Assembly (NCBI GenBank): GCA_036390995.1
Contig: DASWAT010000018.1
Location: 1-14,280 of the forward strand
Length of the DNA stretch: 14,280 nucleotides
Direction of reading: 5' to 3'
Origin: DASQQQ01 sp036390995
GTDB lineage: Bacteria; Actinomycetota; UBA4738; HRBIN12
The notes under the pieces were generated by a model that was not told the DNA's origin, did no database searches, and was given only the letters and a program-made list of their open reading frames with translations. Made by a program: the position numbers and the translations under genes. Every line of letters starts with the position of its first letter. The first letter of the stretch is position 1. This document shows positions 1 through 7,410 of this stretch, piece by piece.

Positions 1-182
1 ACCTGCGGGGGCCGCTCGAGCCGGCCCCGGGAACGGCGGCGGCGCACGATGCCGTGCGCACGGTGGTGCCGTTCCTGTCCGAGGACCGGGAGCTCGGTCC
101 GGACATCGCCGCCGCCACCGACCTGGTCAGGGACGGGAGGCTGCTGGAGTCGGTGGAGTCCGCCATCGGGCCCCTGGACTGA
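1..182 (+). CDS. hutH: Histidine ammonia-lyase, C-terminal end (5' part outside window)
   Basis: Only the last 59 codons are present, in the frame starting at base 3 and ending with TGA at 180-182. The tail contains LEPAPGTAAAHDAV, VPFLSEDRELGPDI and a final LLESVESAIGPLD. This matches the conserved C-terminus of bacterial histidine ammonia-lyases: the LEP..GT..AH..VR motif, then E-D-R-x-L-x-x-D-I, then a helix ending near VG. The enzyme removes ammonia from L-histidine to give urocanate, the first step of the cytoplasmic Hut pathway, using an MIO cofactor formed from an Ala-Ser-Gly motif that lies upstream of this window. hutI, which acts later in the same pathway, lies 1.3 kb away on the opposite strand. 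The catalytic core cannot be checked here, but the tail is distinctive enough for a firm family call. Confidence 0.92.
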   Translation, partial: LRGPLEPAPGTAAAHDAVRTVVPFLSEDRELGPDIAAATDLVRDGRLLESVESAIGPLD

Positions 183-230
183 GGGGCGCTGCCGTCCAAC
201 TGGCGTCGCTGAGAGATCCTGGCAGTGGCG

Positions 231-285
231 GGGGGCCTCGCCGGAGCGCCCGTCGGCTCAGCCGCCAGCGGAGGCGAGGTCCCCC
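231..285. terminator. Large stem-loop between convergent hutH and the transpeptidase gene
   Basis: The arms GGGGG-CCTCGCC (231-242) and GGCGAGG-T-CCCCC (273-285) pair over 12 base pairs with one bulged T. A smaller CGGC-TCA-GCCG hairpin (254-264) sits in the loop. The position between two convergent genes suits a bidirectional terminator. There is no U-tract on either strand, so a role in termination is inferred from position and structure only. Confidence 0.4.
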
Positions 286-289
286 GCCT

Positions 290-310
290 ACTAGTCTGTA
301 CCAGACTAGT
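290..310. promoter_or_regulatory. 21-base palindrome overlapping the transpeptidase stop codon
   Basis: The perfect 9-base arms ACTAGTCTG (290-298) and CAGACTAGT (302-310) flank the three bases TAC. The right arm includes the TAG stop of the minus-strand transpeptidase (306-308). It could be a protein-binding site or part of the terminator next to it. The 3-base centre is tight for an RNA hairpin and fits a dimeric DNA-binding site at least as well. Confidence 0.4.
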
Positions 311-1481
311 GATGGACGATCACGCGGGTTCCGAGCGTCGCGAGGCCGAAGATCCACTGAGCGTTCCAGTAGGGGACACGCACGCACCCGTGGCTGGCGG
401 GATACGCGGGTACCTCGGTCCAGCCGTGGATGGCCCGGAGGCCGTCGAAGTAGCTCGGGTAGTAGAGACGGTTCGGGCTGAACCCGGCGAGCTTGCGGTA
501 CACGCGGAACGCTCCGTCGTGCGTGGCGCCGTTCGCGCCGGTGGACACGTGGATGACGTTCGTCACGACCCCGCCGTCGACCGTGTACAAGACCTGCCGG
601 CTCTGGTCCACCTCGATATGGAAGGCCTTCGCGGTCGAGCGGGGCTTCGGGATCCGGGGATCGGCCAGCCGCCGCCACATGGCGGCGTCGACCGTCGTCG
701 TGCGGCTCATGCCCTGCACCTTGCGGAACGCGAGCACCGCGTCCCCGGTGCGGACGTCGTAGGTGGCATCGATCCCGACGAGCCGGTAGTGGAGCGCAGC
801 CAGGCGTCGTTCCAGCGCCCGCACGAACGCGCCGTGGCTGCCGGCCCGGAGCGACGGCATCGGGGTGGCTTCCGGGCCACCGGCCGCGGTGCCCCTGGCC
901 AGGCCGGTGGGTCTGGAAGCCGCACGGACCCGATACATCCCGGGCTGCCGGATCGGGAAGGTCGCCCGGTACGCCCCTTCCGGAGCGACGGTGACGTCCC
1001 GGCCCGCCACGACCCGCCCGGCCAGCACGAGCGACACGCGCACCGTGGTGCCCGCGGCGGCAGGAGCCACCGAGCCGCGAGCAACCGCGCGGTCGAACAG
1101 CCGGACGGAACCGAGCCGGATCGAGACCTTCGCCCTGACCTCGACCGCAACCGGGTCGCTCTCGACCCCGCCCGAGGACGCCCAGACCGTCGAGGACGCT
1201 TCCAGCGCAACGTCCAGAGCGAAGGCGCCGGATGCGTCGGTGGCCGTGGTAGCCAGGATCACGCCGGCGGCCTCGTCGACGAGCTGCACGGTCTCTCCCC
1301 CGAAGGGGGGCGAAACCGACCCCGTGAACGTCACCGCCGATCCGTACACCACCGAGGGGGCCGAGGCGTCCAGGGTCACCGACCCCGTCACCTGGGCGCC
1401 GGCCACGGTGACGGGGAGCGCGAGGCAGATCCCCACCAGGATCGTGAAGCCGAGCGCCTGCGCCGAGAGCTTCCTCCTCAT
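306..1481 (-). CDS. Secreted L,D-transpeptidase (YkuD) with Ig-like and peptidoglycan-binding domains
   Basis: The product has 391 residues. The ATG at 1479-1481 was chosen because GGGAGG lies just upstream and the protein then begins with a clear signal peptide (MRRKL, hydrophobic core, likely cleavage after AGA at residue 29). Two Ig-like beta domains follow (about 30-115 and 117-190), then a PG_binding_1 domain (about 207-275, with LERRLAAL, Y-D-x-x-T and AFRKVQG) and a YkuD catalytic domain (about 284-391). The catalytic motif is H352-G-W followed by PASHGCVRVP, with Cys366 as nucleophile and Arg368 conserved. The family forms 3-3 peptidoglycan cross-links or attaches proteins to the wall, outside the membrane. 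The start overlaps the hutI stop as ATGA, so translation is probably coupled to hutI even though the functions seem unrelated. The domain call is firm; the exact substrate is unknown. Confidence 0.9.
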   Translation of the reverse strand: MRRKLSAQALGFTILVGICLALPVTVAGAQVTGSVTLDASAPSVVYGSAVTFTGSVSPPFGGETVQLVDEAAGVILATTATDASGAFALDVALEASSTVWASSGGVESDPVAVEVRAKVSIRLGSVRLFDRAVARGSVAPAAAGTTVRVSLVLAGRVVAGRDVTVAPEGAYRATFPIRQPGMYRVRAASRPTGLARGTAAGGPEATPMPSLRAGSHGAFVRALERRLAALHYRLVGIDATYDVRTGDAVLAFRKVQGMSRTTTVDAAMWRRLADPRIPKPRSTAKAFHIEVDQSRQVLYTVDGGVVTNVIHVSTGANGATHDGAFRVYRKLAGFSPNRLYYPSYFDGLRAIHGWTEVPAYPASHGCVRVPYWNAQWIFGLATLGTRVIVHH

Positions 1482-2719
1482 CGACCTCCCACCCTGCGGC
1501 CTCCAACGTACGTGTGGAGCACCGGATCGTGCCCCGGACGGTACGGTACCTGCCGGAAGGCGTCGCCTTCGAGCACCACGAAGTCGGCCCGCTTGCCCGT
1601 CTCGAGCGTACCCAGGTCTTCGTGGAGGCCGAGGACCCACGCCGGGTTCGCCGTCGCGGCCGTGAGGGCCTCGTGCGGCGACAGGCCGTACACCGTGCAC
1701 CCGATCCCGATGGCCTCAGGCATCGACAGCACCGGCGAGGTGCCTGGGTTGAAGTCGGTGGCGAGCGCGAGCGCCGCGCCGGCCTCGATCATCGCCCGTA
1801 CCGGCGGGGGAGTTCCCCGCATGAAGAAGGTCGAGGCGGGGAGCACCGTGGCGACCGTGGCCCCCGGGGCCAGCGCGAGCACACCCTGTCCGCCCGCGTG
1901 GTTCAGGTGGTCGGCGCTTCGTGCCCCGAAGGCCACGGCTGCCTCCGCCGCTCCCGACGGTCCCAGCTGGTCGGCGTGACAGCGAAGCGCGAGTCCGGCA
2001 TCGGCCGCCGACCGAGCCACCTCCGCGAGATCGTCGAGGGTGAACGCGATGTCCTCGACGTAGACGTCGACGGCATCCACCAGGCCCGCTTCGGCGGCGG
2101 CCGGGATCAGCTCCACGCACGCGCTGCGGACCCACGAGGCACGGTCGGTGTCCTTCGGCACGGCATGGCAGGCCAGGAGCGTCACGGTGCACGTCTGGGG
2201 GGCTTCGTCGGCCAGCCGGCGCGCCAGACGGGCCTGCCGGAGCTCGGCCTGCACCGACAGGCCGTAGCCGGTCTTCAGCTCCAGCGCGGTGGTGCCGTGG
2301 TCGGCCATCTCCTGGACCAACGGCCGGCAGAACGCGAGGACCTCCTCGTCGGAGACTCGGGCGAGCATGCTGGAGCTGCGGTAGATCCCGCCCTCGCCGT
2401 GCAGATCCCGGTACGAGCGGCCGGCCAGCCGGGCCTCGAACTCGTCCGCCCGCCAGCCCACGAACGGGAGGTGCGTGTGGCAATCCACGAACCCCGGCAC
2501 GACCGTGCAGCCCTCGTAGACCGTGGGACGGAACCCCGCCGGCAGTCCGTCCGGCGGACCCACGTACACGAGGGAACCGCCGTCCCAGGCGAGCGCGCCA
2601 TCGGCGATCACGGTGGGCTCCCCGATCGCGGTTCCCCGCACCGGCAACCGGCCGGCCGGGGTTGCCAGCGTGCTCGCGATCAGGGCGCCACGATCCGGTG
2701 GCCGTGGTTCGTCGGGCAT
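1478..2719 (-). CDS. hutI: Imidazolonepropionase
   Basis: The product has 413 residues from the ATG at 2717-2719. It is a zinc amidohydrolase that opens 4-imidazolone-5-propanoate to N-formimino-L-glutamate, the third step of histidine breakdown, in the cytoplasm. Family motifs in order: PGFVDCHTHLPF (metal ligands H81 and H83), GTTALELKTGYGL (residues 142-154, substrate site), H185 in LLACHAVP, H248 in RCHADQ, ADHL (H271), and ATDFNPGTSP with D322. The usual HADE is HADQ here. Length is normal. The start is not certain: a TTG at 2753-2755 has AGGAGG three bases upstream and would add 12 residues (HSPRRSSSIGG) outside the conserved fold, whereas the ATG has no good ribosome binding site. It is divergent from the PAS kinase and overlaps the downstream transpeptidase by 4 bases. 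Confidence 0.93.
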   Translation of the reverse strand: MPDEPRPPDRGALIASTLATPAGRLPVRGTAIGEPTVIADGALAWDGGSLVYVGPPDGLPAGFRPTVYEGCTVVPGFVDCHTHLPFVGWRADEFEARLAGRSYRDLHGEGGIYRSSSMLARVSDEEVLAFCRPLVQEMADHGTTALELKTGYGLSVQAELRQARLARRLADEAPQTCTVTLLACHAVPKDTDRASWVRSACVELIPAAAEAGLVDAVDVYVEDIAFTLDDLAEVARSAADAGLALRCHADQLGPSGAAEAAVAFGARSADHLNHAGGQGVLALAPGATVATVLPASTFFMRGTPPPVRAMIEAGAALALATDFNPGTSPVLSMPEAIGIGCTVYGLSPHEALTAATANPAWVLGLHEDLGTLETGKRADFVVLEGDAFRQVPYRPGHDPVLHTYVGGRRVGGR

Positions 2720-2763
2720 CCCGCCTATCGAAGATGAGCGGCGGGGTGAGTGCAAGAGCCTCC

Positions 2764-2797
2764 TGACTAGTCATGGCGTGCTACCCGGTTTCGGGTA
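2764..2797. promoter_or_regulatory. Palindrome and hairpin in the divergent hutI / PAS-kinase spacer
   Basis: TGACTAGTCA (2764-2773) is a perfect 10-base palindrome. It is followed by TACCCG-GTTT-CGGGTA (2782-2797), a perfect 6-bp inverted repeat. Both lie between the divergent starts of hutI and the PAS protein, where promoters and operators for both are expected. The palindrome shares ACTAGTC with the one at 290-310. No clear -35/-10 pair could be assigned, so operator function is inference. Confidence 0.35.
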
Positions 2798-2867
2798 CCC
2801 ACCGGCTCAACCGCCCGTCGCATCGTTCCGAAACCTCCGGAAGGACCCGGCGAAACGAGGCGTGTCC

Positions 2868-5594
2868 GTGACGGTCGAGCGACGAAGGCACGATCCCGCC
2901 GCGCACCGGGCGGAGGTCGTCTGGTCCATCCTCGACGCGTCGGCCGCGCAGGTGGCGATCCTGGACCCGGGGGGCACGATCGTCGCCTGCAACCGCGCAT
3001 GGCGCGACTCCTCCACGGGGGATCCGACCCATCCGCGCAGGATGGTCGAGAACGATCCCTACCTGGCCAGGTGCGCCGACGGAACCTCAGGCGAGCCGGA
3101 GGCCGTTCGTGTGGTGTCGGCCGTCCGGGCGGTCCTGTCGGGTGCCGAACGCGAGTCGGTGGAGTACACGATCGATGTCGGCGGGGAACGTCGCTGGTTC
3201 GTGTGCCACGTCACCGGAGCGGCCGTCGACGGCGTCCGTCACGCCGTCGTGGCGCGGGAGGAGGTCACCGATCGCCGTCGCGCCGAGGAGGCGCTCCGCG
3301 AGACGACGGAACGGCTCCAGGCGCTCGTGGATTCCTCGCCGGTCGCGATCGTGGCCATGGAGGTGGACGGAACGGTTCGTTCGTGGAACCGCGCGGCCGA
3401 GCGGATCTTCGGGTGGAGCCCTGAGGAAGCCATCGGCCGATTCCTTCCCTTCGTCGCCCCCGATCAACGGAGGCAGTTCCGCGGGCTCCGGGATCGCGTC
3501 GTGGCGGGAGAGACGGTCCTGGAGGTCGAGCTCTCACGCCGCCGCAAGGACGGCACCACGGTCGACGTGAGCATGTCGTCGGCTCGCTTGACCGACCCGA
3601 ACGGTCGAGTGACGGGCGTGATGGCGGTGCTCCTCGACGTCTCCATCCGCACGCGTGCGCTCCGCGATCTGCAGGAGCACCGGCAGCAGCTGGCCGAGGC
3701 CGAGGAGCGGTACCGGACCCTCGTCGAGCAGATGCCGGTGGTCACGTACGTCTGGGAAGGGCCATCGAACACGTCGAAGACCCTTGCAGCGTACCTGAGC
3801 CCGCAGATCGAGGGCCTGCTCGGGTACCGGCCCGAGGAGCTCTTCGCGCAGCCGGGGAGCTGGACCGATCTGATCCATCCCGACGACCTACCGCGGGTCG
3901 TGGCGGCGCAGGAGCGGTTCGAGACCGACGGCGAACCGCTCTCCATCGAGTACCGGATGCTGGCGCTCGACGGGCGGATCGTGTGGGTGCAGGACAACGC
4001 TACGGTGCTCTCGAGGGATCAGGAAGCGGGGACGATCCGCATCCAGGGCGTGCTCCACGACATCACCGAGCGCAAGGAAGCGGAAGAGGCACTGCGCCTG
4101 GCCGAGGAACGGTACCGGACCCTCGTCGAGCAGATCCCCGCGATCACGTACATGGACCAGGTGACCGAGGACGACCCGACCGACGTGGTCCCCATCTACA
4201 TCAGTCCGCAGGTCGGATCCGTCCTCGGGTATTCCCCCGAGGAGTGGCTCGAGGACGAGTACCTGTGGGAGAGGCTGGTCCATCCGGACGATCGCGACGC
4301 GGTCTCCCGCGCCGGCGACCGAGCACGGCTCGAGGGCGAGCCGTTCGCGGCCGAGTACCGGATGATCGCCCGCGACGGTCGCGAGGTGTGGATCCAGGAG
4401 GACTCGGTCCTGATCCGCGACGCGGACGGCGAGCCTCGTTTCTGGCAGGGGATCATGCAGGACGTCACCGAGCGCAAACAGGCGGAGGAGGCTCTCCGCC
4501 TGGCCGAGGAGAAGTTCCGGACCCTCGTCGAGCAGATCGAGGCCGTGGCTTTCGTGGACGACACGGGGGACCATGGCGCCCTGTACGTGAGCCCGCAGAT
4601 CGCCACGTTGCTGCGGTGCCCCGCGGACGCGTGGCGGACCGATCCCGACTTCTGGTGGAAGCGGATCCATCCGGATGACGCCGCCCGCGTCCGCGAGGAG
4701 TGGGACCGAGTCGTCGCGGCTCGCCGTCCGTACCGGGACGAGTACCGGATGGTCCGCGACGACGGCCGAGTCATCTGGGTGGCCGAGCGCTCGGTGATCC
4801 ACGAGGAGGCCGGGCGCGGGGCGCTCATCGTCGGGGTGGTGTTCGACATCACGGACCGTCGAGAGTCGGAGGACATGCTCCGGCAGAGCGAGGAGGGACT
4901 CCAACGGAGCCTCGAGGTCCTGCAGCGGACCGAACGGGAGCGCCGCAAGCTGCTGGCCCACCTGCTCGCGAGCGAGGGGACCGAGCGGAGCCGGCTGGCC
5001 GAGGGCATCGAGGACGAGTCGCTCCAACACATCACCGCGGTGGGGGTACGGCTGGAGTCGCTCCGGCGCCGCCTGAGCGATCCGGAGCAGCTCGGCGCGG
5101 TCGACAAGCTCGGGGACACGGTGGCGCAGGCGACGAACCGGCTGAAGCACCTGCTGGTCGAGCTCCGGCCGCGTGCGCTGGAGCAGGAAGGCCTTGGCGC
5201 TGCACTCCGGCAGTACGCACGGATGGCCGCGGAGGACGCGCCTGTGGCGGTCGTCGTGGACGATCGCCGGGCGGCGCCCGAACCTTCGCCGGGTATCCGG
5301 ATGCTCGGCTACCGGATCGCTCGGGACCTGATCTCGAACGCCCTCGCTTACGCCGACGCGTCCCGGGTCGATGTGACGCTCGAGGACCGTGACGACGGAG
5401 TGCTGGTCCTCGTGAGGGACGACGGGAAGGGCTTCACCGACGTCGAGGATGCCGGCCAGGAGCTGTTCGACCTGGCCGCCGTCCGCGAGCGGGCGGAGCT
5501 CGGCGGCGGCTGGCTGAAGGTAGCAGGCGCTCCGGGGCAGGGCACGCGCGTGGAGTTCTGGCTCCCGGGCGGGGCCGCCGCCACCGACCCGTAG
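2868..5594 (+). CDS. Multi-PAS sensor histidine kinase-like protein with atypical H-box
   Basis: The product has 908 residues from the GTG at 2868, chosen because GAGG lies seven bases upstream; a GTG two codons earlier is possible. There is no signal peptide or membrane segment, so it is probably a soluble sensor. Five PAS-type domains are visible: a diverged first (about 10-140), a second starting at LQALVD (residue 150), then three PAS_3/PAC modules starting at residues 282, 416 and 550, each with EYRM and HDITERK-like PAC endings. A coiled segment (about 665-711) leads to an HPK7-like dimerisation helix and a GHKL ATPase domain (N824 in LISNALAYA, DDGKGF at 851-856, VRERAELGGG). In the dimerisation helix the usual I-H-D-D/E reads I-E-D-E, so the expected phospho-acceptor His is Glu715. 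No response regulator is adjacent. The signal is unknown, and the protein may be a non-canonical or catalytically altered kinase. Confidence 0.85.
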   Translation: MTVERRRHDPAAHRAEVVWSILDASAAQVAILDPGGTIVACNRAWRDSSTGDPTHPRRMVENDPYLARCADGTSGEPEAVRVVSAVRAVLSGAERESVEYTIDVGGERRWFVCHVTGAAVDGVRHAVVAREEVTDRRRAEEALRETTERLQALVDSSPVAIVAMEVDGTVRSWNRAAERIFGWSPEEAIGRFLPFVAPDQRRQFRGLRDRVVAGETVLEVELSRRRKDGTTVDVSMSSARLTDPNGRVTGVMAVLLDVSIRTRALRDLQEHRQQLAEAEERYRTLVEQMPVVTYVWEGPSNTSKTLAAYLSPQIEGLLGYRPEELFAQPGSWTDLIHPDDLPRVVAAQERFETDGEPLSIEYRMLALDGRIVWVQDNATVLSRDQEAGTIRIQGVLHDITERKEAEEALRLAEERYRTLVEQIPAITYMDQVTEDDPTDVVPIYISPQVGSVLGYSPEEWLEDEYLWERLVHPDDRDAVSRAGDRARLEGEPFAAEYRMIARDGREVWIQEDSVLIRDADGEPRFWQGIMQDVTERKQAEEALRLAEEKFRTLVEQIEAVAFVDDTGDHGALYVSPQIATLLRCPADAWRTDPDFWWKRIHPDDAARVREEWDRVVAARRPYRDEYRMVRDDGRVIWVAERSVIHEEAGRGALIVGVVFDITDRRESEDMLRQSEEGLQRSLEVLQRTERERRKLLAHLLASEGTERSRLAEGIEDESLQHITAVGVRLESLRRRLSDPEQLGAVDKLGDTVAQATNRLKHLLVELRPRALEQEGLGAALRQYARMAAEDAPVAVVVDDRRAAPEPSPGIRMLGYRIARDLISNALAYADASRVDVTLEDRDDGVLVLVRDDGKGFTDVEDAGQELFDLAAVRERAELGGGWLKVAGAPGQGTRVEFWLPGGAAATDP
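3711..4916 (+). repeat. Three tandem PAS/PAC modules with exact 402-base period
   Basis: Near-identical DNA (TACCGGACCCTCGTCGAGCA or TTCCGGACCC...) begins at 3711, 4113 and 4515, exactly 402 bases (134 codons) apart. The encoded starts are YRTLVEQMP, YRTLVEQIP and FRTLVEQIE, each preceded by an LAE-type linker. This indicates duplication of a PAS module inside the kinase gene. The second PAS domain (starting 3315) is spaced 396 bases from the third and is more diverged. Confidence 0.85.
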
Positions 5595-5597
5595 ACT
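5592..5597 (+). promoter_or_regulatory. Putative -10 element for a leaderless MFS transcript
   Basis: TAGACT fits the actinobacterial TAnnnT -10 consensus and ends 8 bases before the GTG start at 5606, so transcription would begin at or next to the start codon. Its TAG is also the stop codon of the kinase gene. No ribosome binding site precedes the GTG, which agrees with a leaderless message. No convincing -35 is seen. Confidence 0.4.
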
Positions 5598-5605
5598 CTC
5601 GCCCG

Positions 5606-6826
5606 GTGAGCGAGGCCGGCGATCTGGGGATCCGCGACGTCCTCCGGATCCCCGAGATCCGGGCCGCGATGCTGGGCACGTTCATCATCATGCTCGGCTT
5701 CGGCATCCTGTCGCCGATCCTGCCCCTGTACGCGAGGACCTTCGGGGTGAGCGACGCTGCGGTTGGCGCGCTGATCGCGGCCTTCTCGCTGGCCCGCTTG
5801 GTGCTCGACCCGTTCACGGGGACGATCACCGACCGGCTGGGGGAGCGGGGCGCGGTCACGGTGGGAGCGGTCGTGGTCGGGGCCACCACGGGTCTGGCGG
5901 CCATCGCGCCCACGTACCCGCTCCTCGTGATCTTCCGCGGTGCCGGCGGCGCCGGCTCGGCGGTGTTCTTCGCCGGTCTGATGTCCTACATGCTGCGGAC
6001 GATCCCCGCGGAGCGCCTGGGCCGGGTGATGAGCGTCTGGTACGCCTCGTTCAACATCGGGATCATCGCCGGTGAGCCGCTCGGCGGGGTGTTCGCGCAC
6101 TGGCTAGGGCCCGTCAGCACGCTTTGGATGTACGCGGTCACGTGCTTCGTCTCGGCGGCGGTCTTCTCACGGAGCATCCATGCGCCACCCGAGGACGCGC
6201 GCACGCGCGTCCGCTCGACGGGGATCCGTCGGCTCCGCTGGGACCGGCCCTTCGTCACTGTGCTCGTCGCGAACGGCGCCTACGCGTGGGTGATCGCCGG
6301 CGTCTACAGCACCTTGATCCCGCTGTTCGGCAAGGACGAGGCGGGCCTTTCCTTCCTCGGGATCGGCCTGGGGCTGGCGATCGCCTCGATCACCGAGTTC
6401 GCCATCCTGTTCCCTGCGGGCAAGGCCACGGATCGGATCGGACGCAGGGCGGTGCTTGTCCCCTCGTACTCGGTCCTCGCCGTGGCCCTCGTCCTGTGGC
6501 CGTTCGCGTCCACCCCGGCCCTGTTCATGATCGGGCTCGGGCTCTTCGGGTTCATCACCGGATACGGCGGCGTGCCGCAGGCACCGATGCTGTCCGACCT
6601 CACCTCCGAGGACACGCAGCGCACGGCCTTGGCCGTGTTCCGGTTCGTGGGCGATCTGGGGTTCGTCCTGGGGCCCCTCGTTGCCGGGTGGAGCGCGGCC
6701 CTGTGGGGCTACGGAGCCGCGTTCCCCCTGTCGGCCGTTCCGGTGCTGATCGCGCTGGGGTTCCTACTGTCGATCCGGGAGACCTTGCGGCCCCTCCCCA
6801 GGACCGGCGAGGCTCCGGGTCTGTGA
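5606..6826 (+). CDS. Major facilitator superfamily transporter
   Basis: The product has 406 residues from GTG with about twelve hydrophobic segments, beginning with the helix around FIIMLGFGILSPILPLYA. MFS motif A is clear after the second helix (GTITDRLGERGAV, residues 72-84), and a second copy occurs at the half-way repeat (GKATDRIGRRAV). A conserved stretch DLTSEDTQRTALAVFRFVGD is followed by LGFVLGPLVAG in the second half. The central loop is basic (DARTRVRSTGIRRLRW), as expected on the cytoplasmic side. It resembles drug:proton antiporters of the tetracycline/multidrug type, but the substrate cannot be read from sequence. It begins 11 bases after the kinase stop and is followed 10 bases later by the SRPBCC gene, probably in one operon. 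The GTG lacks a ribosome binding site, consistent with leaderless translation. Confidence 0.88.
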   Translation: MSEAGDLGIRDVLRIPEIRAAMLGTFIIMLGFGILSPILPLYARTFGVSDAAVGALIAAFSLARLVLDPFTGTITDRLGERGAVTVGAVVVGATTGLAAIAPTYPLLVIFRGAGGAGSAVFFAGLMSYMLRTIPAERLGRVMSVWYASFNIGIIAGEPLGGVFAHWLGPVSTLWMYAVTCFVSAAVFSRSIHAPPEDARTRVRSTGIRRLRWDRPFVTVLVANGAYAWVIAGVYSTLIPLFGKDEAGLSFLGIGLGLAIASITEFAILFPAGKATDRIGRRAVLVPSYSVLAVALVLWPFASTPALFMIGLGLFGFITGYGGVPQAPMLSDLTSEDTQRTALAVFRFVGDLGFVLGPLVAGWSAALWGYGAAFPLSAVPVLIALGFLLSIRETLRPLPRTGEAPGL

Positions 6827-6836
6827 ACTCGGGGCG

Positions 6837-7289
6837 GTGGCGGCGGTGAAGGTGGTGGCGCACACGATCCTGCCCGCTCCCCCCGACGATGCCTGGCGGC
6901 GGCTGCTCGCGTGGGAAGAGCAGGCGCGCTGGATGAAGGACGCTGACTCGGTCCGGGTGCTCACGTCGAGCCGGGAAGGGGTCGGCGTTCGGGTCGCCGT
7001 GCGGACGAGGGTGCTGAACGTCCCCATGTTCACCGAGCAGCTCGAGGTCACGGTGTGGGACCCGCCCCGGCGGCTCGTGATGGCGCACCGAAGCTTCGTG
7101 CGCGGTGTCGGCGAGTGGCGGCTCGAGGCCGATGGCGACGGGACCCGATTCACGTGGACCGAAGACCTGTCGCTGCCGGTCCCCCTCCTCGGCGAGGTCG
7201 CCCTCGCCCTCTACCGGCCCTTCATGCGGCGCCTCATGCGCGGGGCGCTGGACGGCCTGAGCGGCCTGATCGGCGGGCGACCGGCGTAG
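6837..7289 (+). CDS. SRPBCC-family (START/Bet v1-like) protein
   Basis: The product has 150 residues. It starts with a beta strand (VKVVAHTILPAPPDDAWRRL), then a Trp-rich helix region (LAWEEQARWMKDADSVRVL), a run of strands including VPMFTEQLEVTVWDPPRRLV and GVGEWRLEADGDGTRFTWTE, and a long C-terminal helix (LYRPFMRRLMRGALDGLSGLI). This is the layout of polyketide cyclase/dehydrase-like SRPBCC proteins, which bind hydrophobic ligands in a helix-grip cavity. No catalytic residues or ligand can be inferred. GTG at 6837 and GTG at 6846 are both possible starts; the longer is given. The 10-base gap after the MFS gene suggests co-transcription. A new promoter and the TPP riboswitch follow immediately. 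Confidence 0.75.
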   Translation: MAAVKVVAHTILPAPPDDAWRRLLAWEEQARWMKDADSVRVLTSSREGVGVRVAVRTRVLNVPMFTEQLEVTVWDPPRRLVMAHRSFVRGVGEWRLEADGDGTRFTWTEDLSLPVPLLGEVALALYRPFMRRLMRGALDGLSGLIGGRPA

Positions 7290-7303
7290 CGCCGACACGG
7301 GCG

Positions 7304-7309
7304 TACACT
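7304..7309 (+). promoter_or_regulatory. Putative -10 element of the riboswitch-controlled permease
   Basis: TACACT matches TAnnnT. The predicted transcription start, about 7 bases later (near 7316), falls in the first strand of riboswitch helix P1, so the message would start almost exactly with the aptamer. No clear -35 is visible. Confidence 0.45.
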
Positions 7310-7314
7310 GGCAC

Positions 7315-7407
7315 CGGCAGGGGAGCCCGGTGACGTAGGGCTGAGAGGCCGGCTGGAGGTCGGCGACCCTTGGAACCTGATCCGGTTCGCACCGGCGGAG
7401 GGAGCTG
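7315..7407 (+). ncRNA. TPP riboswitch (thi-box)
   Basis: The conserved thi-box blocks occur in order: CAGGGGAGCCC (from 7319), GGGCTGAGAGGCC, GACCCTTGGAACCTGATC, then GGTTCGCACCGGCGGAGGGAGC. A short P1 can form between CGGC (7315-7318) and GCTG (7404-7407). CTGAGA and ACCTGATC are the pyrimidine- and pyrophosphate-sensing signatures of TPP aptamers. The last conserved block, GCGGAGGGA, also supplies the only ribosome binding site for the permease, 4-9 bases before its ATG. TPP binding would therefore be expected to hide the site and block translation without a separate expression platform. That control mode is inferred. Confidence 0.95.
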
Positions 7408-7410
7408 CAC

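Noticed and set aside
225..1979. 584-codon open frame antisense to the transpeptidase and hutI genes
   Set aside because: It is rich in Arg, Gly and Pro with no motif, and it lies opposite two well-supported genes; a typical high-GC shadow frame.
3888..5150. 420-codon open frame antisense to the PAS kinase
   Set aside because: It mirrors the tandem PAS repeats, has no recognisable domain and lacks a ribosome binding site.
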